A stretch of 64,000 nucleotides of DNA, from positions 8,254,268 through 8,318,267 of the forward strand of contig OU342639.1 in the NCBI GenBank assembly GCA_910589415.1. The letters run 5' to 3'. The position numbers and the translations under genes are program-made. This DNA is from Malachius bipustulatus (taxonomy: Eukaryota; Arthropoda; Insecta; Coleoptera; Melyridae). Of this stretch, positions 31,750-43,229 are shown in pieces; the stretch's first letter is position 1; each line of letters begins with the position of its first letter. The notes under the pieces were generated by a model. That model worked only from the letters and a program-made list of their open reading frames with translations. It did not search any database and had not been told where the DNA came from.

Positions 31750-33328
31750 CAGAATTATCCTTCAGTTCGGCGCAGAACTCTCGCATTTCGACAATGACGC
31801 ATTAACTGAGAGGGATTGTTGTAAATAGTAAATGGATAAACTGGCTAGGGAACCTGCATTACCGACACTAACGCTTACTAAGGTAACGCATTCATTCAAT
31901 CGTTGACGTTTACCTAACACCAACACGGTTATGTTTGAACAGCTGGATGTCATATTTTTGGCACATTTGGTCACAGGCGTAGGTATCAAGTGGAAAAAAG
32001 CGAAGTTTGAAAAATTAAACAATATAATAACACGAATAGAAATCGAGAATCCTCTTTCAGTGGGTATTAAAAACATATTACGGGTATATAGGATCTACGA
32101 AGCTGTAGATTTTAGTATTGGGTATAATTTTGAACTCGATATCTGACGTAGTAACTGAGAAAAAGCGCTTTGTAGGATGTAGGCACACGAACGGCAGTGT
32201 GATCTTAATACCCCTATAAGAACGACCCTCGCATACTGATCCTTAAAATAGTTATTTATTATACAAGAGAAAAAAGTGATAGATTTGACTAGTGGGAATT
32301 ATTACTTATTTATCCATTTTCTATTTTGTTATTAAATGATTATGAAAAAAAAATTATTTATTGCAAAAGATACTATTTTGTTTTTTGGGGTGGGGGAGCT
32401 TTTTTTATTGGTTTTTGTAGAAAAAATATAAAAAAAATTGTTTTTCAAAAACAATCCCATTTTTTTCCAAAACTTTTTAAATTTTTCAGCAGTTGCCTAA
32501 CAGTCGACTATAAAAGATATTCATATCGCATTAACTGAAAAGTCAAGACGCACCGCTTACAATTATTATTGATGGCAAAATACGGCAATCTTTTGTGGCG
32601 ATGGAATTTTTTTGGAGTCGATGGAGTCGCGTCCATTCAAAATAAACAGGTTCGAGTGAATCCACACACCAACTGTCTATTGAAAAACAACTTTGATGCG
32701 AAAAGTTCGAGTCTTTCGGTCGGGCCTGGTATAATCTCCCTTTACGTTCCGGTGTCATCTGGCCAAGTGGGGAGATACATAACAACGTAAGGTCCACCAC
32801 CAGACGAAAAAAAACTAGACAGATCACGAGCCAAGGTAAAACCACAAACACAGGTAATGCCACACGAGCCCAGGTAAATCACGAGCCAAGGTAAAACAAC
32901 GATCACAAACATAAAGTAAGTAATGTTTTGCCATTTTATTTGAAATCAGGGCGGGTTAATCTTTAAATTCAAACATCCAAGAATTCAGGGAGGGAAAACC
33001 TCAAATTCAAATCAAGCATTTAGAGCGGGAATCCAAACAGTCATTCATGACAGACAAGTTGATTTTTCAAACGTCAAAGGGGTTCTTCTTTTTCAGTCAT
33101 TCAATTTAAGGGGGCCACATTACTGAATTTACTGCGCATGACGCAGGATCTTAATTTTAAAGGTAGGTTACACTACAACACTTGTAACCGTTTTTTAGAT
33201 CGGTCTTTTAAATGTTAACCGATTTAATTAACATGCGCTGTGAAAATTACAATTACCTACTGTGACAAATTTCAACAGTATAATATAATGTATAATAAAA
33301 TTATAAAAATGTATAATAAAAATTATAG
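31750..33328. other. Intergenic region without a recognised gene
   Basis: It contains a mini-MITE-like start at 31853 and a 71-codon frame at 31931-32146 without family resemblance. A cluster of short direct repeats with CACGAGCCAAGGTAAAAC lies at about 32823-32910. No element borders found. Confidence 0.35.
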
Positions 33329-33480
33329 TCACCAGAACGAGAGACACAAAAGGTCTTCTAGGTCGTAGTGTAGATGCATCCCCATACAATGCAGTACAGT
33401 ACCAAATAGAGGAGGTCATCGTAGGTTTCGAAAAGCTGATAAGCTTAATTGAAGTGAATACAAAAACTTTCATGAAATGA
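33329..33480 (+). CDS. Possible 3'-terminal exon of an unrecognised gene
   Basis: After an acceptor-like TTATAG at 33323-33328, a frame (phase: two bases, then ACC) reads 49 codons to a TGA at 33478-33480. It includes RDTKGLLGRSVDASPYNAVQ and IEEVIVGFEKLISLIEVNTK. The composition looks protein-like (amphipathic helix, few rare codons), but the polypyrimidine tract is weak and no upstream exon in matching phase was found. It could be chance or a stranded exon. Confidence 0.25.
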
Positions 33481-33920
33481 GCATATGATCCTGTATTTCA
33501 ATGAGGGATAAAAGTACCACCTTATTTAATTTTCAAGGATTAATATTAATGTAAAAAAAAAGAATTGAGTATGTAAAATAGATTGGAAGTTGCGAAAAGT
33601 CCAGTTACATAATTAGACTCTATTATTTATTATTGAGGGCAAGTTTGATAAATTTGTATTTATTTACCGCAAATAATTGACTATAATAGTTAGCTTGATT
33701 TTATTCAACATTGCCTGTTTCACATAAATTTAGGATGTACAATAAAATTGCAGCACTTAGTTGGCTCAATTATTAAATTAAATGAAATAACTACACGCTT
33801 ATTATCGATGTCATATTTGATAAGTTATAAATGTTCCTCATAGTCCACCAAAGAAGTCATCTAGTCACTGGTCGTCTAAAAATAAGTTCTTCAATCTCCA
33901 AGTACACATTTCTCCCAGAT

Positions 33921-35747
33921 ATGGTTTTATTTTTAGTAATAATTCTGGTGCATTTCATGACAACCGATCTAACAGTTTCCTTAGAAAATGGTACATAAAT
34001 TTACCTATAATTATTATAATTATTTATTTATTATTTTTGTTTCAGAAAATTTTACCGAGAATTATCGAATTGCAAAGAGGGAAGCTGTAGCTCAATCGTG
34101 TAGTTGCACATTTTTAACATGTAAATGCTGTGTAGGTGTAAATACACAATCTCCTGATGAACATAATGGTAATTAGTAAAAATAATAAAATATTGGAAAT
34201 AGCCAAATTAATTAGAGATCTTAATTTGTTTATCAAAACCAGTTTAACTTTACACGATCTAAAATAACCAAAAAGTTATATTATTTAAAATTTGACACCA
34301 TGCATTTGTTAAACAAAACGTCAACTTATATATTTATTTTATGAGAGGAACTACCCCTTTGCATTTGACCCAATATCACCAAAACAACCTGTATAGGTAT
34401 ACAGATGTTCAGAAAACATCAATCATTTTTCGCCTTGAATTTACATTCGAAATTGTATATTTTTTCTAATTTCAGTTTGTGCCATAAGTAACTACTACCC
34501 AAATGACCTGACCCTGAGTGTTGATTTTCAAACTGATGGCAATCCAGTTTATTCAACGAAAATTGGTAAGTATTCACCTAGTAGTATATACAGATGATCA
34601 GTAACCCACGAACTCGGAGCATGCTTTATTTGATAAAATTCACTTCTTAAGAGTACCTAAGTATAGTAAATTTTCTTTTCACACCTTGTATCTTTTTTCT
34701 AAGCTGTTCCGGATCTATGTGTTTATTATGGGCACTTTTATTCACAAAAAAATGTCTTCTATAAACTGGTGAAATCCTGCTACAAAAAAGTGGCACACCC
34801 TGTATATAAAGAGAAAGAGATAGGAATGTGGACAATAGATACACATATTCTAAAAAAATAACGGATTTAATGAATGTAAGGATGTCAAAAAAATAAATAG
34901 TTTACACTACATTACCAATAAGATTATGAGTTATAAAAAAATGAAAGGATTCATATGAGAGCTCATCAAGTCCCATAATAATTATGAAAAAAAAAACCGT
35001 CGCTGTGAAATAACAATTGATTTTTTAATTAAAATGAGATCTTCACAAATACTTTTTCGTGGTGTAAAAAAGTCCATTGAAAAAAAATAATTAAGGGGAA
35101 ACCATTCACGATATCGAACTTTTATAATAAGTCAAAAAGTTTAGTTATACTAGTAAAAAGTTCCCCTTTGAATAAAAAATACAGAATTGATCAGTGGCGC
35201 GCGGATAAAAAAGTTCTGGGGTAAAGAGTGAGACGTGACACTGAAAACAAAAATATCCTATATGTTAATTAATGTTTATAACACTATGTCAGTTTATTGG
35301 TCTTAGCAATAGTAGTAGGCGGTGATATTTTAAAATTTCTCATGTAATCCATTTTTGACTTATTCTAGAAAACATGGATTTGGTTGACCCCCTTTCAAGG
35401 GCTGTATCTTGAAAAGGGTGCCTTTTTGGACATGGATAATTTCGGTTAAATCAGCATATTTTTGTACTCAGGAATCTGTGGTAGAGCGTTGGTGGTACCT
35501 TTTAGAGACATCTGTATATAAATTTTTTTTTTTTGTATCTTATTGATTAAAATTTTCAGATCCCAGTTCGTTCCCAGCTTGCACTCCAGTTTTACCAATA
35601 GCTTGTTACGCATTCAACCGAATACACCTGGACATCGGGGAGGCTATGTTCTGCTCAGAGATAGATATCCTCAATCAACCTGTGTTCAAAATAGCATGTC
35701 TTCATTTTCATGGGAATACATTTACTGTCGAACCTAATAATTATTAA
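33921..35747 (+). CDS. Small secreted Cys-rich protein, DUF4773-like (4 exons)
   Basis: Exons 33921-33990, 34046-34168, 34476-34565 and 35560-35747 have GT/AG borders, all introns are in phase 1, and they total 471 nt (156 residues). Exon 1 is a signal peptide: MVLFLVIILVHFMTTDLTVS. The mature part begins with acidic and basic residues and then has a CSCTFLTCKCCVGV cluster. Next come the hydrophobic beta-like segment DLTLSVDFQTDGNPVYS, PIACYAFNRIHLD, EAMFCSEIDIL and KIACLHFHGNTFTVE. This Cys pattern and order fit the insect-specific DUF4773 family of unknown function. I infer an extracellular disulfide-bonded protein. An AATAAA about 100 bases after the stop (35848) may be its polyadenylation signal. 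Intron 3 carries an IS630-type MITE remnant (about 35400-35520). Confidence 0.7.
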
Positions 35748-36235
35748 TACTTGGGTTATTTCCTGTAATATGATTTTGTTCAATAATTAAACTGTTCAGT
35801 TTTTCATATAATAATCATTGCTTTATGTTATTCATTTGAATATTTAAATAAACTTGAATAATAAATTCCACTAATTATTTAGTGTTAGATTTATACAATA
35901 CAAATACAAATACAAAATATATTTATTCCTTAGGCCAACATACACTGGATAGAACACGTCATAAAGTAATAAGTATAAGTACCTACTTTAAAATAATTGC
36001 TTACTTAGCAGTTTAAGAATGCTTAAAACCCGAAAATTCATATTGTCTTACTTTTATTAATATAATACCGATAATATAATTATTATAGTGCTAAAATAAT
36101 TTACAAAAGATATTCATTAAAATATTACTCAAATTTATTTCATCAGAATTTTTAAGTTTTCACGAACAAATAATATAAGAGCAGTTCCCGCTTCTTATGA
36201 CTGTATTTATTTCCATTGGCGGTTTTCAGTTTTCA
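35748..36235. other. 3' flank of the secreted-protein gene
   Basis: AT-rich. ACAAATACAAATACAAAATA near 35899 may be the tail of a minus-strand retroelement 3' end. No gene seen. Confidence 0.35.
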
Positions 36236-36243
36236 CCCTATAC

Positions 36244-37098
36244 CGGGTGTCCCAGACTTAATTGACCAGGCCATATCTCATATACAGGTTGAGATAATCG
36301 AGCCGAATAAAAGGCATATTGTTATAATTTTTCAAGTTGTATAACATGACAGCATGAAAACAACCCCCACTCCAACATCCCCTAAGTTACAGCCCCCACC
36401 CTTAAAAAAATGAATAGCACCCTGTATATATTTTTATATATTCAAAACCAGTATTCGATTCTCTATTCAGATGATTTTTCAGATTCAAAATTGATTGAGA
36501 AATAACCAAGAAAAAGTTCATCAAGATGGTCATGACTTTTTATCTGAACTTTCTCTGAATGACTTTAGCTGTCAAAATTTATCAATATTTTGGCCATAGT
36601 TTTTAATTAGCAGATCACAGTCATCATTAAGCTTCGTGCTAAAGTGCTTTGTCTCTTGTTTAATTTGTTAAAATTTCCCAATAAATCAGAATTATTAAAT
36701 AAATTGTTTGGACTTTAATTATAATAATAACGCCTGTTAAAAACTATTACTAAGTATTGATAAATTTTGACAGCAAAAGTCATCCAGAGAAAGTTAAGAT
36801 AAAAAGTCATGACCACCTTGATGAACTTTTTCTTGGTTATTTCTCAACCAATTTTGAATCTGAAAAATCATCTGAATAGACAATCGAATACTGGTTTTGA
36901 ATATACAAAAATATATACAGGGTGCTATTCATTTTTTTAAGAATGGGGCTGTAAATTAGGGGATGTTGAAGTGGGGGTTGTTTTCATGCTGTCATGGTAT
37001 ACAGCTTGAAAAATTATAACAATATGCCTTTTATTCGGCTCGATTATCTCAACCTGTATATGAGATATGGCCTGGTCAATTAAGTCTGGGACACCCAG
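36244..37098. mobile_element. Foldback MITE with CCGGGTGTCCCAGACTTAAT ends
   Basis: The left end CCGGGTGTCCCAGACTTAAT and right end ATTAAGTCTGGGACACCCAG are inverted and flanked by TA. Arms of roughly 350 bases pair around a loop at about 36600-36760. No coding frame. The GTGTCCCAG terminal motif is shared with the core of the P-like foldback elements. Confidence 0.75.
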
Positions 37099-37104
37099 TA
37101 TAGG

Positions 37105-37373
37105 GTAGTTAAGCAATTACAAATAATTGTAAGCTGGTAAACCATAAATAATTGTACAAACAATTATTGCTTATGAGATAATAATTTAAAAGTTAAAATT
37201 ACCATTAAGTCACAAACAAACATTGTATAAAAACAATATAACATATTATTGAATACAATTGGGTGTGGCCATAATTAATATAAATAAATTATAAATTAAG
37301 TGCAGTTGAGTAAACCTTCACTTCAGATTTACCTCATCATCATCATCATCGCTGTCATCTTCACTGTCTTCAC
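37105..37373. other. 3' flank of the UBF-like gene with an out-of-frame acidic tail
   Basis: Directly after the stop, another minus-strand frame encodes SLSEDSEDDSDDDDDEVNLK and stop (37322-37384). The rest is AT-rich without features. Confidence 0.5.
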
Positions 37374-39619
37374 TTAATGATCCTGAGGATCTATAGGCGT
37401 ATTACTCCGAGACGATGGTGTGTTTACCAATTCATCCAAAGATTTTGCATTGAGATGATCTTCATATTCCTTGAGATACAATACAGCAGACCTTTTGCCT
37501 AGTTCAACATATTTCTGTCTCTCTTCTTGCGAAAGAGTCCGCCATGCAGCAGCGGGGCTTAAAGTTCCGTTATAACATTTTGCAAAATATTTCATGGGAT
37601 TCCTAAAATAAAATGTCATATAAGAAACATGTTGAACAGACAAATCAACTGTGTTTTACAGAAAATACTTTCGTACGACTATAGGTAATTCTGTCGGATT
37701 AATTTTTATATAAAAAGTTTTTTATGACTACAATTTCTGGCAGATATTACATTGAACGTTTATTTATATACGCATACGCTCCACCAAGTGTCTTACACTA
37801 AACGATATTCTGTTAAAGAGAATGAGAATGAATGAGTTCAGGAAAGAAAACTCAGGAGTGTTCATGTAAAAAAATTCGCAATCTGATTATAAAACTTAAA
37901 AAAGTGTTTAAAAAAGTAAATTCAAAATAAAAGAAAAATAATTAATTTTCTCTCAAAAAATATTTGTACTGGTTCCAAGCTACAGTAAAAAAAAACACAC
38001 AAGAATGTGTTTTTAAACCAGAATTGGTTTTAACCACAGTTCGAGGATGTAAAAATATATTTTTATTTGTCGAGTTAAATTTTGAAATGACACTCACCAA
38101 GGTTTCATAAGTTTAGGTGGTCGTTGGCTCTTGGCGTGGCTTTTACTCACAAGTGGTTTGCTTCTATCATCATGCTTGGTAAATGATTTCAAGTCCAATT
38201 TGTTTGTGACTCTGAATTTTTCCTTTTCATAAAAATAAAAACACATATTGATATGGTTATCAAAAATAATACAACAGTTTAATGAAAGTTCTCTGATCAT
38301 TAAAATAAAGTGTGACAGCAGACAAAGGTTGAGATGGAAGGATGGGATTTATACTTTGAAAAAGATATTATAAAATTTGTTTCATCTAAATGCTATGAAG
38401 GAATGTATACCTCCTCCATTTTTAAATTCAAAGGCTTTCTAATTCTATTTCTAATATCCCTCAAGATCTCTCCAAGGACTCTAAATTTCTTAGCGTGTTG
38501 TTGGTAATGACACCATGCGTCCTTACACTGCACTGCTGTGTATGGTCCAAATGCGACCTAAAATATGCAATCAAGAATTTAATTAATTTTACAAGACTAC
38601 GAAATAAAACAAATTTACTTCATCCCAGTTGATCTTCTTTATTCGGAAGGTATAGGCAATATTATCATTGGCTGGCAGTTGATTTTGGATTCTTTCTAGA
38701 AGTTTTTCCACGTCCTTGTCAGGAAAAAATGGAACTGAAAGCAATAGATTGTGATAATAGATTATTTTTAAACAAGGTATATTTCATTATCTGAGAATTT
38801 AGGTACAAAACAGGGCAAGCACTTATTTTCATATGTGTTTTATTGAACAATTAGTGAAGGGTTCTGATTATTTTTATACCTTATCAAGTTATTAATATGA
38901 ATATTTTAATGCATAGTAAATAAAAACCTCCAGTAAATAAATTACCAAATTACTGGTTCTTTTCTATACTTAGGTTTACAAAGACGTTGTTGTTGGAGAG
39001 GAGTTTTGAATAATAGTTTAGTGAAAATCAGATGTGTCTTTTATATGGACTGTTTTTAAATTAACTTGAAACTCTCAGCTTTACAAAATATTACAAGCAA
39101 TTCTTAGTGGCGAAAGTGTCATAAAAAGCCTATAAAATGTTTTTTACTATTCGAAATAATGGTAATCAAACAAGAAAGATATTCCTGCTCCTAAATACTC
39201 CTTGTCATTTTATTGTCTCTGTATTCCAGTGACTTTGAGTTTTGAATTGAATATTATAAGTGACAAATTCGCCAGCAGTGAACTACTGCTCACAGAAAGC
39301 CGTGATGTTTAGGAATGAGCAGTTATATAGGGATAACTGAAGACTCTGGGAGTCATGTAGCTTCAAATGATCAAAAGGCTTGCTATGGTCCTGACCCACC
39401 TACCTAGTGCTAAGTATAAAAACTGCAGGGTTGCCTATAGTACCTTATGACGTTAAATTAAAAAAAATTACATTTAAAATACGTTGGTCTAGTAGCATAG
39501 TTGCTCTTCTTATTGACAGTAGCCTCTTTGGTTCGTTTCTGCACCTGAACAAGAGGTTTTGGGAGGGTTGCTAAAGATTGACCTTCATTTAGTGAGCTTG
39601 TGCATGCATTTTCTGTCAT
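37374..39619 (-). CDS. UBF-like protein with Myb-like/dimerisation and HMG-box domains (5 exons)
   Basis: Exons 39619-39472, 38734-38619, 38557-38411, 38222-38098 and 37602-37374 join in phase to 765 nt (254 residues). FFPDKDVEKLLERIQNQLP, then INWDEVAFGPYTAVQCKDAW and KKFRVLGEILRDIRNRIRKP, follow the N-terminal domain of UBF, the RNA polymerase I transcription factor. Next comes one HMG-box segment (about 174-235): WNPMKYFAKCYNGTLSPAAA, WRTLSQEERQKYVELGKRSA and YLKEYEDHL. UBF normally has several boxes, so this is a short relative. The start at 39619 is the only ATG before the domain in this exon. The frame is open further to an acceptor at 39666, so an upstream exon is possible. A nucleolar or chromatin DNA-binding role is inferred. 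The expected acidic tail is present downstream but out of frame (see findings). Confidence 0.6.
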
Positions 39620-39719
39620 CGTGATGTCAGTAGAACGTTTTGATTGATTGACTATTCTAGTAATATCTGAAATTTTTGTAAAATACAATAAGATGACAAA
39701 CAAAAAATGAATTTTACCT

Positions 39720-42700
39720 CCACCCTCCTGGACTTTACATTAACAAACAATTCTGGTAGGCTCTAAAGGAACTTCAATTAGCCTACTCTCGATGAAATTC
39801 TCTCCAGGAAGAACCAAGTCCAAAAGTAGCAGATGGTTGAAATTGGGTCTGTAACATGATGGGTTTTCAATATCTCCTTTCTAAGGTCTTCACTGATTTT
39901 ACTTTTGAAATCCGATTATACTCTCCACACCAGCATCCCTCTAATTTAACTTCTTTTTATAGTACCTACCTACCACTTTTGTGTAGGCTGAAATATTCGT
40001 AATTTTTCCTCAGCTAACGCAAAACAAAAACTGAAAAAACTCTCTCTTTAGTTACCATAAGCTCTGGTATATAGGTATAGGAGGACAACCAGGGCAGGAA
40101 CGGGGGTTAATTATTGAAGTAGGTGTCTTCTATCTTCCAAAACATCATTTATTTGAGATCTTTTCGCTTTGACTTGGCGCTCTATTTCGTATTCGTATGA
40201 TCGTCGAATTGAAAACCCCGATTCAGGTTAGGTTATATTACACTTCTTCTTCGTTTCTTTAATGGCCTTACACTTTCCTGCATTTAGCTCCGTATATTAC
40301 ACTTCCTTCCCAAGTGTCGACAAGAGTGACTCAACAAAAGGGAGGGCCCTGAGGAGAGTATTGAGAAAAGAGAACTGAGACAAACGTCTAGTGAGAGATG
40401 TCCGCATTTGGGAAATGCCCGCATGCTCACATTTGATTACCTTTTACGTAAATGCTAGAAATAGTTAACTATTTGAGTTTACTTCTTTTACTTCTCACCA
40501 AAAAACTTTTCACTTCAAAACTTCTGACACTTGGGCTTTACCACAGCCATAAGATATTTATTTATTTTTTACTTCTCACCATAACAATTAACAAATAACA
40601 ATATTGCAAATTCTATTGCTATTGCGCCGACAAAACTGGAAATCGGCGCGTGGCATTATTCGTTTTCAGGGACTTGATAATTTCCGGTGTAGAACGATAG
40701 TGATTTTGTTTTACCCCTGAAGGTTCAAGAAAATAAAATACCCGCATGAACGAATTGTTGTCGTAGCATCCACGGCAATAGCAACACGGCATATTTTAAA
40801 TTTATTAATTTAGAACCACCACACCATTGGTTTGTGCCCGATTTTTTATTATATACATATTCCTATGAAGCGTTCTACTTTATTTTCAGAACCATTTATA
40901 TTTGCGGTGCTTGCCTTTCTGAATGTACCGCAGCCGGCAAGAATGCTTTCTCGCGAATTTTGAAATTATCAATCGCCTTCTTAGATTTCAAGATATTTCA
41001 TCTTGTTTCTCGTCCTAACAATAAATTTAATGAACTATCCCACTGGACATTGAACATTACGAAACGTTGCAGCAATATTGATTTTTCATTACTTTTGAAA
41101 ATTTCATTTGGTAAGTTGTTGGAACCTTCCTGCAAGCTTAGCTTCAGGAAAGTTACAATTGAAAATTGCCTGGTAAGTTCATAAAGCTAAAAAAGTGATG
41201 TTGCAGCTGTAATTTTTCAGCAAGGTTAATATTAAAACCTCACTGCAAATTTATTTTTGCAAGTTACTTTTGAAGTGCACTGTCGTTGCAAAAATAAAGT
41301 TGCGGTTGCAAAGTTTCAACAATATGAACTTTGAAAAGGCGGTGGAATCTCACCTTGCAACTTGCCTAATAAATGCAAGAAAGTTTCTATTTAATCGTAC
41401 GAATGAAACTTTCCATCAATGTTGGTTTTGAAAATACAATGTAAGTTAATTTTAAAAACTATTTTAAAAGTGCACTAGATAGGTATATGTAACTACTTTA
41501 CCGCCTATACCTACCAACATATTTTTTTACCTATTATAATAGCTATCTGCTGAATTTATAATCTATAGCATACCTACCTATAAAATTTAGGAGTTTTCTA
41601 ATAATGTCTTGAAAAAAAGACTACTTAAATGCGAATTTTGGAAAATTTAATTCTTCGCGGCGGAAATGATACCTAGTGCATTATGGTTGACACGTCAGTT
41701 TACCTGCACCTGTGACTGGGTTTCGTTATATGATAGGTAGAATATGTAATTATAGGTAAAGAATACCCGCCTGCCTATAATACCTACTTACCTAGATTTT
41801 AATTTTTATCAGGTCGTTTCAATGTTTTCACTCGTTTGGTTTGCCTTTTTAGTAGGTATAGGTACATAATTAAGTAGGTACCTACCTACAACAATTCTTT
41901 CGTTCGGTAATTTATTATCATCGACATAGAAGAATAAACAATTCGGGATCCGGTGGTTGACCTAGATATTATGCATTTATGTTCTTTAACAGGATAGGAA
42001 TGCATGTTTGGGTAACCGTAGCATCGGAACCTATTGATGGTGATTCATTCCCTTCACATCTATCTTATTTATTGTCTACATTTACAGCTTTTTCGTTTTA
42101 ATATTTTTCATTCCTTTGAATCCTAAGTTGGTGGGCATAGTATGGAATATCGTTACAGTGTTGTCAAATATCATCGTAACTATATTTTTTTAGAACAAAG
42201 ATAACTTCGAAGTACTTGACACGGAAATACATAATAATTATTGCTGCGATAGCAGAAAATGCCTGAAAACGTAAATAATATAATTTTGTGTAACAAGTGC
42301 ATAAAGTGGTTTTTCATTACTGGAAGTTTGACCGAGGCAGTGCGTCAATTCCGAAAGTGAAGAAAGAAAGTGAAAAAAACAACTTTATGCACACTGTTGC
42401 GTAGGTACATAATTTTTCTACGATAATTACTTGAATTAGAAAGAACACTTCATTACAAAAAAAAACACTTTTTGATCTCGTAATTGATTCATTACTTGAT
42501 TATTCAAAATTTTTTTTCAAAATTTTAGGGGATTCAATTTTTTATACATTCATTTATTTATTTTTCCTTATGAAAATTATTTTTATCAATATTCATAGGT
42601 AATATTAATTACTCAAAGGAACATCAGCAAAACATTCAACAACAACAAACTTCACTTAGAAACATTTTTTGCAACTGCTCGTAATTTAAAGTTATAGGAA

Positions 42701-43225
42701 TTGTTGGGTTAATTAACAATAATTTCTTCTCGTGTACCAACTTGATGTTTAATTTGAATCGCCTTCTCAATTTTAGTTGACAAAAAGTGATGTTAATTTG
42801 ACACAAATACGACAAATAACAGGTTTTTAGTTGTGTTATGGAAATCGCACCAAACCATCAAATACGATCCTGACACGCGTAGACCATAAAAATGGATTTA
42901 CAAAATTAACCTGCTCATACGATATACGAAGAAAAATATAACAATTACAAGAAGACATAAGATAAGAAAACATAAAATCAAATTATAGAACAGGCAGGAT
43001 ACTTCGGTGAAAAAAATGCGTATTTGTTATTAATTGCGGTTAGAGGCAGATGTAGGAAAAAGGGCAAATTTAATAAATAATTTCTACATGTCCATTTTAT
43101 GGCACAGAAATTTTAAAGGAATTGAACTAAAGTTTTTACAAAAATTTTAGGAAACACATAAAATAGCAGAAATACATATCCAAAATTCGAAAAAGAAGCG
43201 AAAAATATTTTTGAATTACTTTTTG
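39720..43225. other. Long gene-poor region left of the LTR element
   Basis: Apart from the SINE fragment at 40501-40566 I see nothing definable. A minus-strand stretch at about 39725-39920 has two overlapping protein-like frames of unknown kind. A plus frame at 40834-41184 lacks family resemblance. Many GTAGGTACCTACC-type short repeats lie at 41750-41890. Confidence 0.4.
40501..40566 (+). mobile_element. 5'-truncated 5S-derived SINE
   Basis: The last part of the SINE family at 14111 (CTTCTGACACTTGGGCTTTA, ACCACAGCCAT, TATTTATTTATT) is flanked by a 15-bp duplication TTTTACTTCTCACCA (40486-40500 and 40567-40581). Confidence 0.8.
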
Positions 43226-43229
43226 CTTT

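Noticed and set aside
31931..32146. 71-codon frame MFEQLDVIFLAHLV...
   Set aside because: No signal, domain or splice support; in repeat-rich DNA.
32569..32863. Overlapping plus and minus frames of 73 and 106 codons
   Set aside because: Overlap each other, no recognisable family; the plus frame ends at a donor-like site, but its phase does not fit the candidate exon at 33329.
39725..39920. Protein-like minus-strand frames upstream of the UBF-like gene
   Set aside because: Frames are broken, end in a stop before the next splice donor, and match no family I can name. Could be a retroelement relic or chance.
40834..41184. 116-codon plus frame
   Set aside because: Low-complexity hydrophobic composition, no homologue known to me, no splice or neighbour support.
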